NCBI GenBank assembly: GCA_023301465.1
Contig: JALZUQ010000008.1
Span: forward strand, 1-64,000
DNA: 64,000 nt
Direction: 5' to 3'
Source of the DNA: Oligoflexales bacterium
GTDB taxonomy: Bacteria; Bdellovibrionota_B; Oligoflexia; Oligoflexales; JALZUQ01
The position numbers and the translations under genes are program-made. Shown one piece after another: positions 44,491 to 53,632 of this stretch; position 1 is the stretch's first letter, and each line of letters starts with the position of its first letter. A model generated the notes under the pieces. That model had not been told where the DNA came from, did not search any database, and saw only the letters and a program-made list of their open reading frames with translations.

Positions 44491-45855
44491 CTATTGCGAC
44501 AGGCTTGTTTTTGACCACAAATCTTCGGAATTCCTGAATTCTTCATTCAAATCTAAACCCACTTCTTTAAATATTTTTTCTGCACTGATTCTTTTTGGGG
44601 TAATCGCTTCGATAATCTCTCTTACTTTATCTTCTGAAAATTTCTCTGAAACATAATCTATAAAATAATGTGACTGTTGATACGCACTAGTTACTGATGA
44701 GTGATCAGATTTTACAAAGTTAAAATTAAGCAACTTTTCATTTAAATATTTTTCGTTTTTTGAAATGCTATAACTTGGAGTGCATTCTTGAATCAGACAA
44801 GTCACATATTGGGCTAAGCCTTCATTAAGCCACACATCTACTGAATAACCCTGTGACTGTTGGTCCAAAAGAGCATGAAACAACTCATGCAGCAACCTAG
44901 ATTCAAAACTCCCTAGCGAGATACTTTTATGAAATGGCACACGTATACTACCATCATATACGGCACCAGCCCATCCAGGAACATGGCTTTTGGAAGTAAT
45001 TTCTTTAACGTCTTCATAGATAACAACTCTTATAATCTTCATTGGAAAACTCAAACCAAAACGAAAGCTCATGATCTGCAAGCCTGATTCAAGTTCATCA
45101 AGTATCATACTGCGATACTGTTCAAGTTCGACTGGTATTTCTAACTTAAAAAAACCAGTCGTTTCGCTTTGCCTGTTATCTGAACTTAGCTTATCTGTTT
45201 GAAGTTGCTTTAAAGCGACAAACAATGATTTTTTTTCTGCTGGGGTAACTTTTATTGCATCACTGATTGTTTTGATGCCTTGATTAAATGAACCTGTTTT
45301 TTCATAACCCTTAACACATGTGTCTAAGACCCATTTGTCATAATTTTCTTCAAAAAAAGACTGACAGTACTCATCTACTTTTGAAAAGTCTTCACTTCTT
45401 TCCATGCAATAAAATATGCCCTTCAAAGCTAATTTGGTAACTTTCAAATTTAAAGACTCTTCAAAGTGGGTGAGAGCCCCATTACAATCTTTATTTTTAA
45501 TTTCTTGCCAACCTATCGCCAGAAGAATTGCATGACGCTGCTTAGCAAACCATTCATGATAAATTGTTTTTTTTGATGTTTTGATCTCTATAAGTTCAAG
45601 TGCACGCTTGTATTGACTTGTTTCAAGAAGTTCTAAAAAAACCTTAACTTCCTTATTCTTCAAGCTGGGAAGAGGGTCTAATGCAGGTTTAGGGGCTAAC
45701 TCAGGCTTGGAGGCTGGATCAGGTTTAGATGGGTAACTTTCAGACTGGAACGTCGTGATGGCTTGTTTTTTTAGCTTAGATTGAAATAAAACGGCAGCTA
45801 AAAGTGCTGCCGCAAAAATAATAATGATGAGAGACTGCTTATGCCCCACTAGCAA
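44491..45855 (-). CDS. Membrane-anchored TPR and gluzincin metallopeptidase (MA-like) protein
   Basis: 454 residues. One N-terminal membrane helix (about 8-25), a proline-rich linker (KPDPASKPELAPKPAL), a helical TPR-like region (about 60-220) and a C-terminal peptidase MA-like domain with HELFH (His323, Glu324, His327) and the third-ligand segment LNEGLAQYV. It is probably periplasmic and anchored in the inner membrane. The frame begins TTG 45855, overlapping the glutaredoxin gene; GTG 45849 is possible and neither has a clear SD. Substrate unknown. Confidence 0.75.
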   Translation of the reverse strand: MLVGHKQSLIIIIFAAALLAAVLFQSKLKKQAITTFQSESYPSKPDPASKPELAPKPALDPLPSLKNKEVKVFLELLETSQYKRALELIEIKTSKKTIYHEWFAKQRHAILLAIGWQEIKNKDCNGALTHFEESLNLKVTKLALKGIFYCMERSEDFSKVDEYCQSFFEENYDKWVLDTCVKGYEKTGSFNQGIKTISDAIKVTPAEKKSLFVALKQLQTDKLSSDNRQSETTGFFKLEIPVELEQYRSMILDELESGLQIMSFRFGLSFPMKIIRVVIYEDVKEITSKSHVPGWAGAVYDGSIRVPFHKSISLGSFESRLLHELFHALLDQQSQGYSVDVWLNEGLAQYVTCLIQECTPSYSISKNEKYLNEKLLNFNFVKSDHSSVTSAYQQSHYFIDYVSEKFSEDKVREIIEAITPKRISAEKIFKEVGLDLNEEFRNSEDLWSKTSLSQ

Positions 45856-46102
45856 CTAACTTATCTAGCTCACCTGATGTTGATAGTTGATGTAGCTCTT
45901 GATAGCCACCAACGAATTTTTCTCCAATAAAGATCATGGGCACTGTCCGGTAGCCATTATTTTCATCGGAAAGCTTTTTTCGAAGTTCTTGGTCATTACT
46001 CAGGTCAATTGCCTCAAATGGAAGGTTTTTAGACGTAAGTAGTCGTTTTGCTTGGGTACAATAAGGGCAGTAAGATGTTACGTAGACTTTAATAGGTTGC
46101 AC
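45839..46102 (-). CDS. grxC: Glutaredoxin (GrxC type)
   Basis: 87 residues with the active site CPYC (Cys12, Cys15), cis-proline segment TVPMIFIG and the glutathione-binding GGYQEL. It is a dithiol glutaredoxin of normal length that reduces disulfides with glutathione. GTG 46102 has AGAGG 5 bases upstream. Divergent from the Mrp gene with 66 bases between starts, and overlapping the metallopeptidase gene downstream. Confidence 0.94.
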   Translation of the reverse strand: MQPIKVYVTSYCPYCTQAKRLLTSKNLPFEAIDLSNDQELRKKLSDENNGYRTVPMIFIGEKFVGGYQELHQLSTSGELDKLVASGA

Positions 46103-46168
46103 GATTGCCTCTCTTTCTTAAGTGATATATAGATTATACGTTATTTCTAATGCGAGAAAAAGAACTGT

Positions 46169-47170
46169 ATGACCCAATCTGAGCAATTATCAAAACAAAA
46201 CAAAATAGTCGAAAAATACCTACAGCAACTTGGCGAGTTTAAAGACCTTCCGCCAAACCTCCATCAAGGAGATGATTTTCCCAAACGATTACTCAATATT
46301 CAAGACCAAAAAGAACAATTTTTGCTCACTATTGATTCTACTGATTTAGAGCTTGCAGACCGTGTCTTTCTTGAAAAATACCTTCTTAAGGCTGCTGATC
46401 AACAAAAAGAAAAGTGGATGATCTATTTCAAGAGTTCAACCACTCAAAGCACTACCACCACCAACAATCTTGCTTCATCAAAACGCATTGATGGTATCAA
46501 AAAAATAGTTCTTGTAGCTTCCGGCAAAGGGGGTGTTGGCAAAACAACGATGGCTGCAAGCATTGCAAAGAGTCTACGTTCTGATGGAGAGTCTGTTGGT
46601 CTTTTAGATGCTGACATCCAAGGCCCATCTCTTGGGCATATGATGGAAATCAAAACCCCAGCAACTGTCTCAGGAAAGTCTCTGATTCCAGCATTAACAA
46701 GTGATGGCATCAAAACCGTTAGTTTTACTTACCTTACCGAAAAAGGTCAGCCAATTATTTGGCGTGGACCAATGCTAAACAAAGCCATTGGACAACTTCT
46801 TTTTGAAGTCGAGTGGGGAAAACTAGATACTCTTATTGTGGATTTACCACCCGGAACCGGTGACACTCAAATGAGTTTGCTTGAGAGCGTTCAAATTGAC
46901 GGAGCATACATCATCATCACACCTCACCAGCTTGCCATTGAAGATGCATCGAGAGCGGTGGCGATGTTTAAGCAATACAGCATTCCAATTTTAGCGGTAA
47001 TTGAAAACATGTCTTATTTCATGTGTGGAGACTGCGATACAAAACACAGAATTTTTGGTGAGACAAAAGCACAATCATTTGCAGAGTCACACCAGATTAA
47101 AAAGTCCGCTCAAGTACCATTTAAGGGCCAAGGCTTTCATAGGTTTGAGGGAGCATTCCTGCAGCAATAG
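46169..47170 (+). CDS. Mrp/NBP35-family Fe-S carrier ATPase
   Basis: 333 residues. An N-terminal helical region (1-108) replaces the usual DUF59 domain. The P-loop is SGKGGVGKTT (118-127), followed by DADIQGPSLGHMM, DLPPGTGDTQMS and the Fe-S-binding pair in MCGDC near 290. ApbC/Mrp proteins carry [4Fe-4S] clusters to apoproteins. The C-terminus after QVPF is short compared with relatives. The neighbouring glutaredoxin gene fits an Fe-S assembly theme. Confidence 0.9.
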   Translation: MTQSEQLSKQNKIVEKYLQQLGEFKDLPPNLHQGDDFPKRLLNIQDQKEQFLLTIDSTDLELADRVFLEKYLLKAADQQKEKWMIYFKSSTTQSTTTTNNLASSKRIDGIKKIVLVASGKGGVGKTTMAASIAKSLRSDGESVGLLDADIQGPSLGHMMEIKTPATVSGKSLIPALTSDGIKTVSFTYLTEKGQPIIWRGPMLNKAIGQLLFEVEWGKLDTLIVDLPPGTGDTQMSLLESVQIDGAYIIITPHQLAIEDASRAVAMFKQYSIPILAVIENMSYFMCGDCDTKHRIFGETKAQSFAESHQIKKSAQVPFKGQGFHRFEGAFLQQ

Positions 47171-47178
47171 TTTTACTG

Positions 47179-48318
47179 CTAAATGATTTGTTTTGGAATA
47201 TCTTGGTGAATGCGAGTTAAGGCTTCATAAGAGATTGTCTGGGACCAAGTTGCAAGCTGATCTATACTTATTGTTTCACCTAAACTTTCTCCAATCAACA
47301 CAACCTCATCACATAACTTTTCCTCAGGAAGGTTAGTGACATCCACCATCATCATGTTCATACAGATACGCCCCACCACTGGGCAGCGTTGTCCTGCAAT
47401 TAAAACATATGCGTTATGGTTTGAGCATAGGCGAGAGTAACCTTCATCGTAGCCAACAGGCAAAACTCCTATTCTCATCTTTGACTCTGCTTTGTAGCTA
47501 CAGCCATACCCAACAAAATCTCCTTGATGAATGGTTCGCGTTTCTACAATTTGAGTTTTCCAACTTAAGACAGGTTTTAAAACGGGCGGCACTTGATGAA
47601 CCTGGTGATAAGAAAGCTTTGTCAATGAGCTTGGCATGATTCCATAAATACTTATTCCAACCCTACAAATATCAAACTGACTTTCTGGGAGAATCATGGC
47701 TGCACCAGACGCGGCTAAATGAAACTCAGTATCTTCAGAAAATACTTTTTTGCATTCTGTTTGTATTTTTTTCATTTGGGTTAATTGTGCATTTGCGAAA
47801 TCTTGGTCCATCACGTCTTCAACGTTTGCAAAATGACTTGAAACACCTTGAATATATTGAAGACTTACGTCATCAAGCTTTTTGGTGATTTCAGAGAGTT
47901 GACTCAACTCAAACCCTTGACGGTTCAGGCCAGTGTTAAACTTAAGGTGGACTCTACCAGTGGTTGCCAAACTTTTAGTGGTACGAAGCCAAATCTCTAG
48001 TGCACCCATATTTGAGGCGGTAATCTCAATATTTAACTGAGCTAACTCACTCAATGAACTTTGATGAGGAAAGGGACCAACTATCACAACCCTTCCTTTA
48101 TAGCCGGTTTTGCGTAAAAACATAGCTTCATGAGCGTAGTTCACCATTAACATCGGAACCTTAAACTCCTTCGCCAAACTCGCTATTTCAGCCATACCGT
48201 GTCCGTAAGCATTAGCCTTCACCACCGGCGATAGAAGAGCGGAAGGAATAATGCCCTTAAAAAACGAAAGGTTATGCTCGAATGCGTTGCGACTTAGCTG
48301 AATCTTGGTATGCTTCAT
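47179..48318 (-). CDS. alr: Alanine racemase
   Basis: 379 residues. The PLP lysine is in VVKANAYGHG (Lys34) and the second catalytic region is in VLPVGYDEGYSR. Other family segments are FHLAASGAAMILPES, VGISIYGIMPS and GRICMNMMMVDVT. It makes D-alanine for peptidoglycan. The length is normal. ATG 48318 has AAAGAGA 4 bases upstream. It converges on the Mrp gene with 8 bases between stops. Confidence 0.97.
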   Translation of the reverse strand: MKHTKIQLSRNAFEHNLSFFKGIIPSALLSPVVKANAYGHGMAEIASLAKEFKVPMLMVNYAHEAMFLRKTGYKGRVVIVGPFPHQSSLSELAQLNIEITASNMGALEIWLRTTKSLATTGRVHLKFNTGLNRQGFELSQLSEITKKLDDVSLQYIQGVSSHFANVEDVMDQDFANAQLTQMKKIQTECKKVFSEDTEFHLAASGAAMILPESQFDICRVGISIYGIMPSSLTKLSYHQVHQVPPVLKPVLSWKTQIVETRTIHQGDFVGYGCSYKAESKMRIGVLPVGYDEGYSRLCSNHNAYVLIAGQRCPVVGRICMNMMMVDVTNLPEEKLCDEVVLIGESLGETISIDQLATWSQTISYEALTRIHQDIPKQII

Positions 48319-48444
48319 GGGTCTCTTTTTCCGTCAAATGAATATGCTGTTTTTTAAACAGTTTTTCACAATATCATGGTACACATGATAAACTACCACG
48401 GTAATGAAAGCATCGGCAACTAGAACAAGATAGCGAAGCAGACT

Positions 48445-49248
48445 ATGAAACTAAACATACAAAAAGCAAACCTTGATCAAACCCTAGGCTTCTTTGAGAT
48501 CATGGAAGAAATGGGTCTCCAAAAACTGAACATGCAGTCTAAGGCCGCTCTCATTATGGAGCATGTTGATAGGTTACCGCACCTTTTTCAATGGCTTCGC
48601 CAAACACTACAAGTGGATGAAACACTGATTCAAAACCTTAACCATGACCGTGATGAACTCTACGATGAAGAGCAAGAACACAGTCAATTTCATATTGCGA
48701 TGGAATTTTTTTGGATGATCGAGCGAGTTTCTGTTGCTGTCATGGAAAAAATTCTCATAGAAGAACCAGTACGCATTGCACTCTCATCACCTGAACTTTT
48801 TAATCTTTGGCAATCAAAATTTACGGATATTCCAGGCATCATTCCTGCAAAAAACTGTACTGAAATGCTAAGTCTTGGTCAGTCGTATTCGGTTTCTGGG
48901 TTTCGAAGAATTTCAAGACTTCCAAAAACTTCTCACACTACCCTAGCAAACTTAAGCGTTGGTGAACTTAGCTACCCTGCAATCGAATTCAAAAACATGG
49001 CTGATGCAACACTGCCATCCACCATCGTCTATGGTGCTCAACACCAGTGGGTCTTTGAGAACTTTGAAGAGTTTGAAGACCAATGCCGCCACACGATTGG
49101 CATCATTCACGATCAACTACGCAAAGTAGAAGACCATGAAAATATTTTGTTTTGGTTGGTAGATGACGACTTAAGTGACCGAGCAATGGAAAACTTTGTT
49201 CTAGATGACACTGCAGAAACCGAAGCACCGCAACCAACTACTCACTAA
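48445..49248 (+). CDS. Acidic cytoplasmic protein, unknown
   Basis: 267 residues without signal peptide or membrane helix. The N-terminal half is helical (EIMEEMGLQKLNMQSKAALIMEHVDRL, read in two parts), with an acidic stretch DRDELYDEEQEH near 70. The C-terminal half is mixed and ends in an acidic tail. No family is recognised. It stands alone between alr (divergent) and serC (convergent), with a weak SD. Confidence 0.6.
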   Translation: MKLNIQKANLDQTLGFFEIMEEMGLQKLNMQSKAALIMEHVDRLPHLFQWLRQTLQVDETLIQNLNHDRDELYDEEQEHSQFHIAMEFFWMIERVSVAVMEKILIEEPVRIALSSPELFNLWQSKFTDIPGIIPAKNCTEMLSLGQSYSVSGFRRISRLPKTSHTTLANLSVGELSYPAIEFKNMADATLPSTIVYGAQHQWVFENFEEFEDQCRHTIGIIHDQLRKVEDHENILFWLVDDDLSDRAMENFVLDDTAETEAPQPTTH

Positions 49249-49268
49249 ATATTGGCATCAATCAAAAA

Positions 49269-50375
49269 TTAAGAAGTCGATGTGACAAACGCTTCCATAA
49301 ACTCTTTTAGCGACTGCACTGCCTCTAGTGTCACAGCGTTATAGTTTGAGATTCGAATCCCACCCAATTCACGGTGACCCTTAACGTTGATAAAACCTTT
49401 TTGTGCTGCTTGCTTGATAAACTTATCTTGCAGCTCTGGCTTTTTGAATTTAAGGATAACATTCATGGTTGAACGAGCATTGACTTCGCAATGGTCCGTA
49501 TAAAAATCAGGATACTTATCCAATAGCTCGTAAAGCATATCTGCCTTTTGTTGGTTAAATTTCGCCACTGCTTCAAGAGTACCGAATTCTTTTTTGATCC
49601 ATCGACACATTAGCAGTGAAACATAAATCGGTAACACCGGAGCTGTATTATAAATGGAGTCTAATTTTACGAGGTTTTTGTAGGCAAAAACAGGTGGTAG
49701 ATCCTCACGAGAATTTTTGAGTAGATCACGGTGAATAATCACCACTGTATTTCCAACCACTCCAAGATTTTTTTGTGCACAAGCATAAATCATTCCATAC
49801 TTTTTACATGGAAGTGGTCTTGATAAAAGGTCACTAGATGTATCCATAATAATATGATTATCGGTTTTTACAATTTGGCTTGGGTCTTCTGGAATCTGAA
49901 TACCATGAATAGTTTCGTTTCCGGTGACATGAACAAACGCATGTTTCTTTGAGATTTCGACAGGTTTTGAGGGAATCTTACGGTAACCGTTTTCTCGGTC
50001 ACTCCAATAAATTTCTGGGTTGTAACCTCCAAGATCAGCCTCAACAGAAGCACGGTATCCCCAGTGCCCTGTATTGATATACGCAGGGGTTAAACCACCG
50101 TGACAAAAATTAAGAAGCGTCATAGCAAATTGCTGACGTGCCCCACCTTGAAGGCAAACAATTTCGTGTTCATCATCTAATGCGAGTAACTCTTTTAATG
50201 AGCTTTTGAGTTCATCGCGGATTTCTGAAAAAACCGGAGTACGGTGACCTTGCTCCAACAAGGAGATGCCTTGCCCTCGAAAGTCCAAGACATCTTTAGA
50301 AACCTGCTCAATCACTTCCAGGGGAAGAGCAGCCGGGCCTGCCGCAAAGTTAAAAGGCCTTGATTTTACTGACAT
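49269..50375 (-). CDS. serC: Phosphoserine aminotransferase
   Basis: About 368 residues, a class V aminotransferase. SerC signatures are FNFAAGPAALPLEVIEQ, CLQGGARQQFAM, MDTSSDLLSRPL and the PLP lysine in CAQKNLG. It converts 3-phosphohydroxypyruvate to phosphoserine, and a related reaction in PLP synthesis. ATG 50375 has GGAG 7 bases upstream; the frame is open to 50411 without an SD. Length and motifs are normal. Confidence 0.96.
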   Translation of the reverse strand: MSVKSRPFNFAAGPAALPLEVIEQVSKDVLDFRGQGISLLEQGHRTPVFSEIRDELKSSLKELLALDDEHEIVCLQGGARQQFAMTLLNFCHGGLTPAYINTGHWGYRASVEADLGGYNPEIYWSDRENGYRKIPSKPVEISKKHAFVHVTGNETIHGIQIPEDPSQIVKTDNHIIMDTSSDLLSRPLPCKKYGMIYACAQKNLGVVGNTVVIIHRDLLKNSREDLPPVFAYKNLVKLDSIYNTAPVLPIYVSLLMCRWIKKEFGTLEAVAKFNQQKADMLYELLDKYPDFYTDHCEVNARSTMNVILKFKKPELQDKFIKQAAQKGFINVKGHRELGGIRISNYNAVTLEAVQSLKEFMEAFVTSTS

Positions 50376-50479
50376 ATTTAGTCTCCACAAAGAAAAATTC
50401 GTGATCATCATAAGATAAAAGTCTCTTGTCTTTTATAGCATTGTATGATGAATTTGGCATGAATATTTGGAGAATTTTG

Positions 50480-51289
50480 GTGTCACACGTTGTTTATAGT
50501 TTTTATGAGTTTCATGGGTTTTCAAACGAGCAACTCACGTCGTTACAAACAAGCATACGAGAACTTTGCAACAAACACGATATCCTAGGCACCATTCTTC
50601 TTGCACCAGAAGGTGGCAACTTTAATGTTTCTGGTAAAGTAAGCGACTTAGATACGTTTGTCTCAGAACTTTGTCAAAGCTCTGTTTTTGATATTCAACA
50701 TATCAACAAAACTTACGGTGAACAAAAACCGTTTCCAAGACTCAAAGTAAAAATTCAAGATAGTATTATTACTTTTTTAGAGAAAGACCCTGACGTAGAA
50801 AGCATCAGGTCTGGAAAACGCATTTCCCCAAACGAACTTCAAGACATGCTCAATACTAACCCTGAGCAAGTGCAAATGATAGATACCCGGAACCTATATG
50901 AAGCCCAGTGGGGAACCTTCAAAAACGCAAAGGTATTTGATATTGATAAGTTCTCTGAATTTCCTGATCAGTTCAAAAAAGAATACCGTGATAAAAAAAA
51001 CAAAAAATATGTGATGTTCTGTACTGGTGGAGTTCGCTGTGAAAAAGCAGCTGTGTGGGCAGAGAATGAAGGTTATGAAAACGTCTACCAACTTGATGGC
51101 GGAATTCTTTCATACATGGAACAACACAAAGAAAACAGTCACTGGGATGGAAAATGCTTTGTCTTTGATCGCAGGTGGGCTGTTGGGGCTGACTTAACGG
51201 AAGTCCATGATGAAAAAGACCCTAAGAGTTTTAGGCAGCCGAAACAGTATTTTGATTCAGAGTTTAGTCATTACTTTGCTTTTGATTAA
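50480..51289 (+). CDS. trhO: tRNA uridine(34) hydroxylase (TrhO/YceA), rhodanese family
   Basis: 269 residues from GTG 50480 (GGAG 7 bases upstream). An N-terminal acylphosphatase-like domain (LLAPEGGNFNVSG, where most relatives have EGINGT) is followed by a rhodanese domain with the active cysteine in FCTGGVRCEKA, then YQLDGGILSY and the C-terminal CFVFDRRWAV. TrhO hydroxylates U34 of tRNAs using O2. The tail is shorter than in E. coli and lacks its Cys-rich end. Divergent from serC. Confidence 0.9.
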   Translation: MSHVVYSFYEFHGFSNEQLTSLQTSIRELCNKHDILGTILLAPEGGNFNVSGKVSDLDTFVSELCQSSVFDIQHINKTYGEQKPFPRLKVKIQDSIITFLEKDPDVESIRSGKRISPNELQDMLNTNPEQVQMIDTRNLYEAQWGTFKNAKVFDIDKFSEFPDQFKKEYRDKKNKKYVMFCTGGVRCEKAAVWAENEGYENVYQLDGGILSYMEQHKENSHWDGKCFVFDRRWAVGADLTEVHDEKDPKSFRQPKQYFDSEFSHYFAFD

Positions 51290-51327
51290 AAGCTCCTACC
51301 TTACAATAAGGCAAGAGCTTGATATGA

Positions 51328-52494
51328 TTAAAATATATATAAATACTCTGCAATTTTTCCATTCTTAATACCGTAAAAGTATTTAATTCTCTCAATTCCA
51401 AAACTTGCATATGGATTGCCATAAATATTCACAAGGACTCCACCATCATCAATAACACCTTTAACGTCTCGGTACCAAGAATGAAAATACGAACTTAAAT
51501 ATTTAATTTTTGTTTTTTTGATTCTCTGACTTTTTGGCAAGACCAATGTTATTTCTCCTTTTTCAAAAATCTCAATATCATTAAAGTAGATTACAGAATT
51601 TCCTGACTTCAGTAGAACTTGCGTACCTTGATTAACTACTTTTCTGACTGGAAAAAAAATGTTTTTATTACGATCGTTACGCCTATAAAAAATTTGAGAT
51701 CTTCGGTTGTAAGTAATCATGGACTGAAATGATTTATTATGACTAATGGAAAAATTATTACTAGATGCTGCCTCATTACTACAATCAACAGTTTGGTCCC
51801 TGTTCCATTTATGGCTGATAGACTTTTCAACAATGCTTGCATCCATAAAACGCTCATTTGATGAGTGCTTTAAACCAAATACGTGTCCTAACTCATGAAT
51901 TAATGCATGATAGAAATTCACGCTATTGCAAGTATTCCAAGGATTTTTATGCACATCAAAAATAAATGACTTCATTCGATGAGGTCCACGATCAGCACCA
52001 ATATAAATCACTCCCTTACCTTTTAATTTTTTTTGATCATAACTACCAAGAATGGTTACACCGGCCATAAAACTTGGATTTTTGACAGTATTTAATAATT
52101 TTTGATCTACCGCACCTAATTTAAACTCAATATCTTCAGAACCATTACACGCATTCAACTTCACAAAATCTTGAGTTCCAAGCTCAAATGGCATTTTAAA
52201 AGATTTGTTTTGAGCTTTACCTACAAGCTTATTATTATCTCCCCATTGAGAAAAATACGTTTTATAATATTGAAATGCGTCACTTATTTTTTGTTCTGCA
52301 ACTTTAGGGTCTAAGCTGAAATTTTGTTGATCTTGATTAATACAATAATAAACTGTTTCCGTGTTTTCGATAAACCAAGGGTTTTGTAAAAATGTGGTTA
52401 AACCTGCACCGCCACCCGATATTGCACCACCACACAGATACGAACTTAAAAATAAAAAATGAACGACCACGACTCGCTTCATTAACTTTTGCAT
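51328..52494 (-). CDS. Secreted matrixin-like zinc metalloprotease
   Basis: 388 residues. A signal peptide (1-20, possible lipobox SYLC) is followed by a Gly-rich segment and a metzincin domain with HELGHVFGLKH (His200, Glu201, His204, His210) and a Met-turn candidate in RFMDAS. The C-terminal half is beta-rich. AGAGG lies 4 bases before the ATG. Such proteases cut extracellular or prey proteins. It is divergent from the TIGR02147-type regulator, which may control it. Confidence 0.87.
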   Translation of the reverse strand: MQKLMKRVVVVHFLFLSSYLCGGAISGGGAGLTTFLQNPWFIENTETVYYCINQDQQNFSLDPKVAEQKISDAFQYYKTYFSQWGDNNKLVGKAQNKSFKMPFELGTQDFVKLNACNGSEDIEFKLGAVDQKLLNTVKNPSFMAGVTILGSYDQKKLKGKGVIYIGADRGPHRMKSFIFDVHKNPWNTCNSVNFYHALIHELGHVFGLKHSSNERFMDASIVEKSISHKWNRDQTVDCSNEAASSNNFSISHNKSFQSMITYNRRSQIFYRRNDRNKNIFFPVRKVVNQGTQVLLKSGNSVIYFNDIEIFEKGEITLVLPKSQRIKKTKIKYLSSYFHSWYRDVKGVIDDGGVLVNIYGNPYASFGIERIKYFYGIKNGKIAEYLYIF

Positions 52495-52598
52495 TTTTAC
52501 CTCTTTGCTTTGATTTATATATACTCTATGTAAAACCTAAAATGATTTATATTTTTTTATTATTAAAAATATGATGATTATCTTACTGTTTTCATAAC

Positions 52599-53417
52599 AT
52601 GAAAAGCAATCTATACAAATTTAATAATACTTCTAGCTACTTAAAACACATAGCACAAAACCAAAACAAACCAAATAGAGGCATGCAGTCACGGTTAGCG
52701 GAAGCTGCTGGGTGCAGCAAACCTCACTTTTCCCTCGTCATGAAAGAAAGAGCTTTTTTAACCCCTGATCAAGCCTATGGGGTTTGTCAATATTTGGGTC
52801 TCAGCAAAATGGAACAAAAGTATTTTGAATTAATCCTCTCACATGAAAGAGCATCGAATAAAAAATATAAAGATTATCTAAAACAAGAAATCAAAAAATA
52901 CAAAATAAAAGCAACAAAGCTTATCCACAAAACTGAAAACAACAACCCTACAGAGTTATCTTCTGAAGATTTGTTTTTGTATTATTCTGATTGGATCTAC
53001 AGTGCAGTTCACATTGCAACGAGTATTCCTCATTATCAATCTATAAAAAAATTAAAATCTTTCTTTCACTTAGACTCAAAAAAAATCAACGAAATCATAG
53101 ATTACTTAAATAAAATAAAGCTCATCAAGCAAGACGGAGACTCTGTTAAGATCTCCAACAACAATATGCATTTAGATAAAGAATCAAAGTATTATAAAAT
53201 CTTCTCTAAACAGTGGTCTGATAAAATCCACGAACTACAAAAGAATAAAAACTTAGATGATTTTGACTATACTGGCTGCTTTACATGCGATGAAGATGCG
53301 TACGAACAAATCCGTGAAGAGTTTGATCATCTGTTTGAAAAGATACAAAAAATAGTCCAAAAGAGTTCTGAGCGAAAGATGGCTGTGATCAAAATTAACC
53401 TATCAAACCTCATATAA
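52599..53417 (+). CDS. TIGR02147-family (DUF4423) helix-turn-helix regulator
   Basis: 272 residues. The N-terminus is a helix-turn-helix of the kind RGMQSRLAEAAGCSKPHFSL (44-63) followed by the TIGR02147 body with DLFLYYSDWIYSAVHIATSI and a winged-helix-like middle (INEIIDYLNKIKLI). This family is largely confined to Bdellovibrionota and Fibrobacteres. It is probably a transcription regulator. The start is 104 bases from the divergent metalloprotease gene, an arrangement that suggests local control. Confidence 0.85.
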   Translation: MKSNLYKFNNTSSYLKHIAQNQNKPNRGMQSRLAEAAGCSKPHFSLVMKERAFLTPDQAYGVCQYLGLSKMEQKYFELILSHERASNKKYKDYLKQEIKKYKIKATKLIHKTENNNPTELSSEDLFLYYSDWIYSAVHIATSIPHYQSIKKLKSFFHLDSKKINEIIDYLNKIKLIKQDGDSVKISNNNMHLDKESKYYKIFSKQWSDKIHELQKNKNLDDFDYTGCFTCDEDAYEQIREEFDHLFEKIQKIVQKSSERKMAVIKINLSNLI

Positions 53418-53632
53418 AACTAAAAAATGCGTAAAAAATTTATTGCCTAAAAACACATCAATCAAATCATACTTTTCAAAAAGATTGACCTTGTTCTCTT
53501 ATAAAAACTATCTACGTTTTCTATCACGATGACTAAAACTATAATTTCATTTGTATTTTTAATGAATTTTGCATTAGACTAAAGCCACACGAAAAACTTG
53601 TGCAGAGTGAATTAACAACCGGAGGAAATTGT

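Noticed and set aside
48347-48366. CTGTTT/AAACAG hairpin followed by five T residues on the plus strand, as a terminator
   Set aside because: No plus-strand gene is being transcribed into it (alr lies on the minus strand just before), the stem is only six A/T-rich pairs, and it sits in the likely alr promoter region.
53485-53515. TTGACC with downstream TATCTA as promoter of the channel-like gene
   Set aside because: The -10 candidate matches only three of six bases and the AT-rich context makes chance matches likely.
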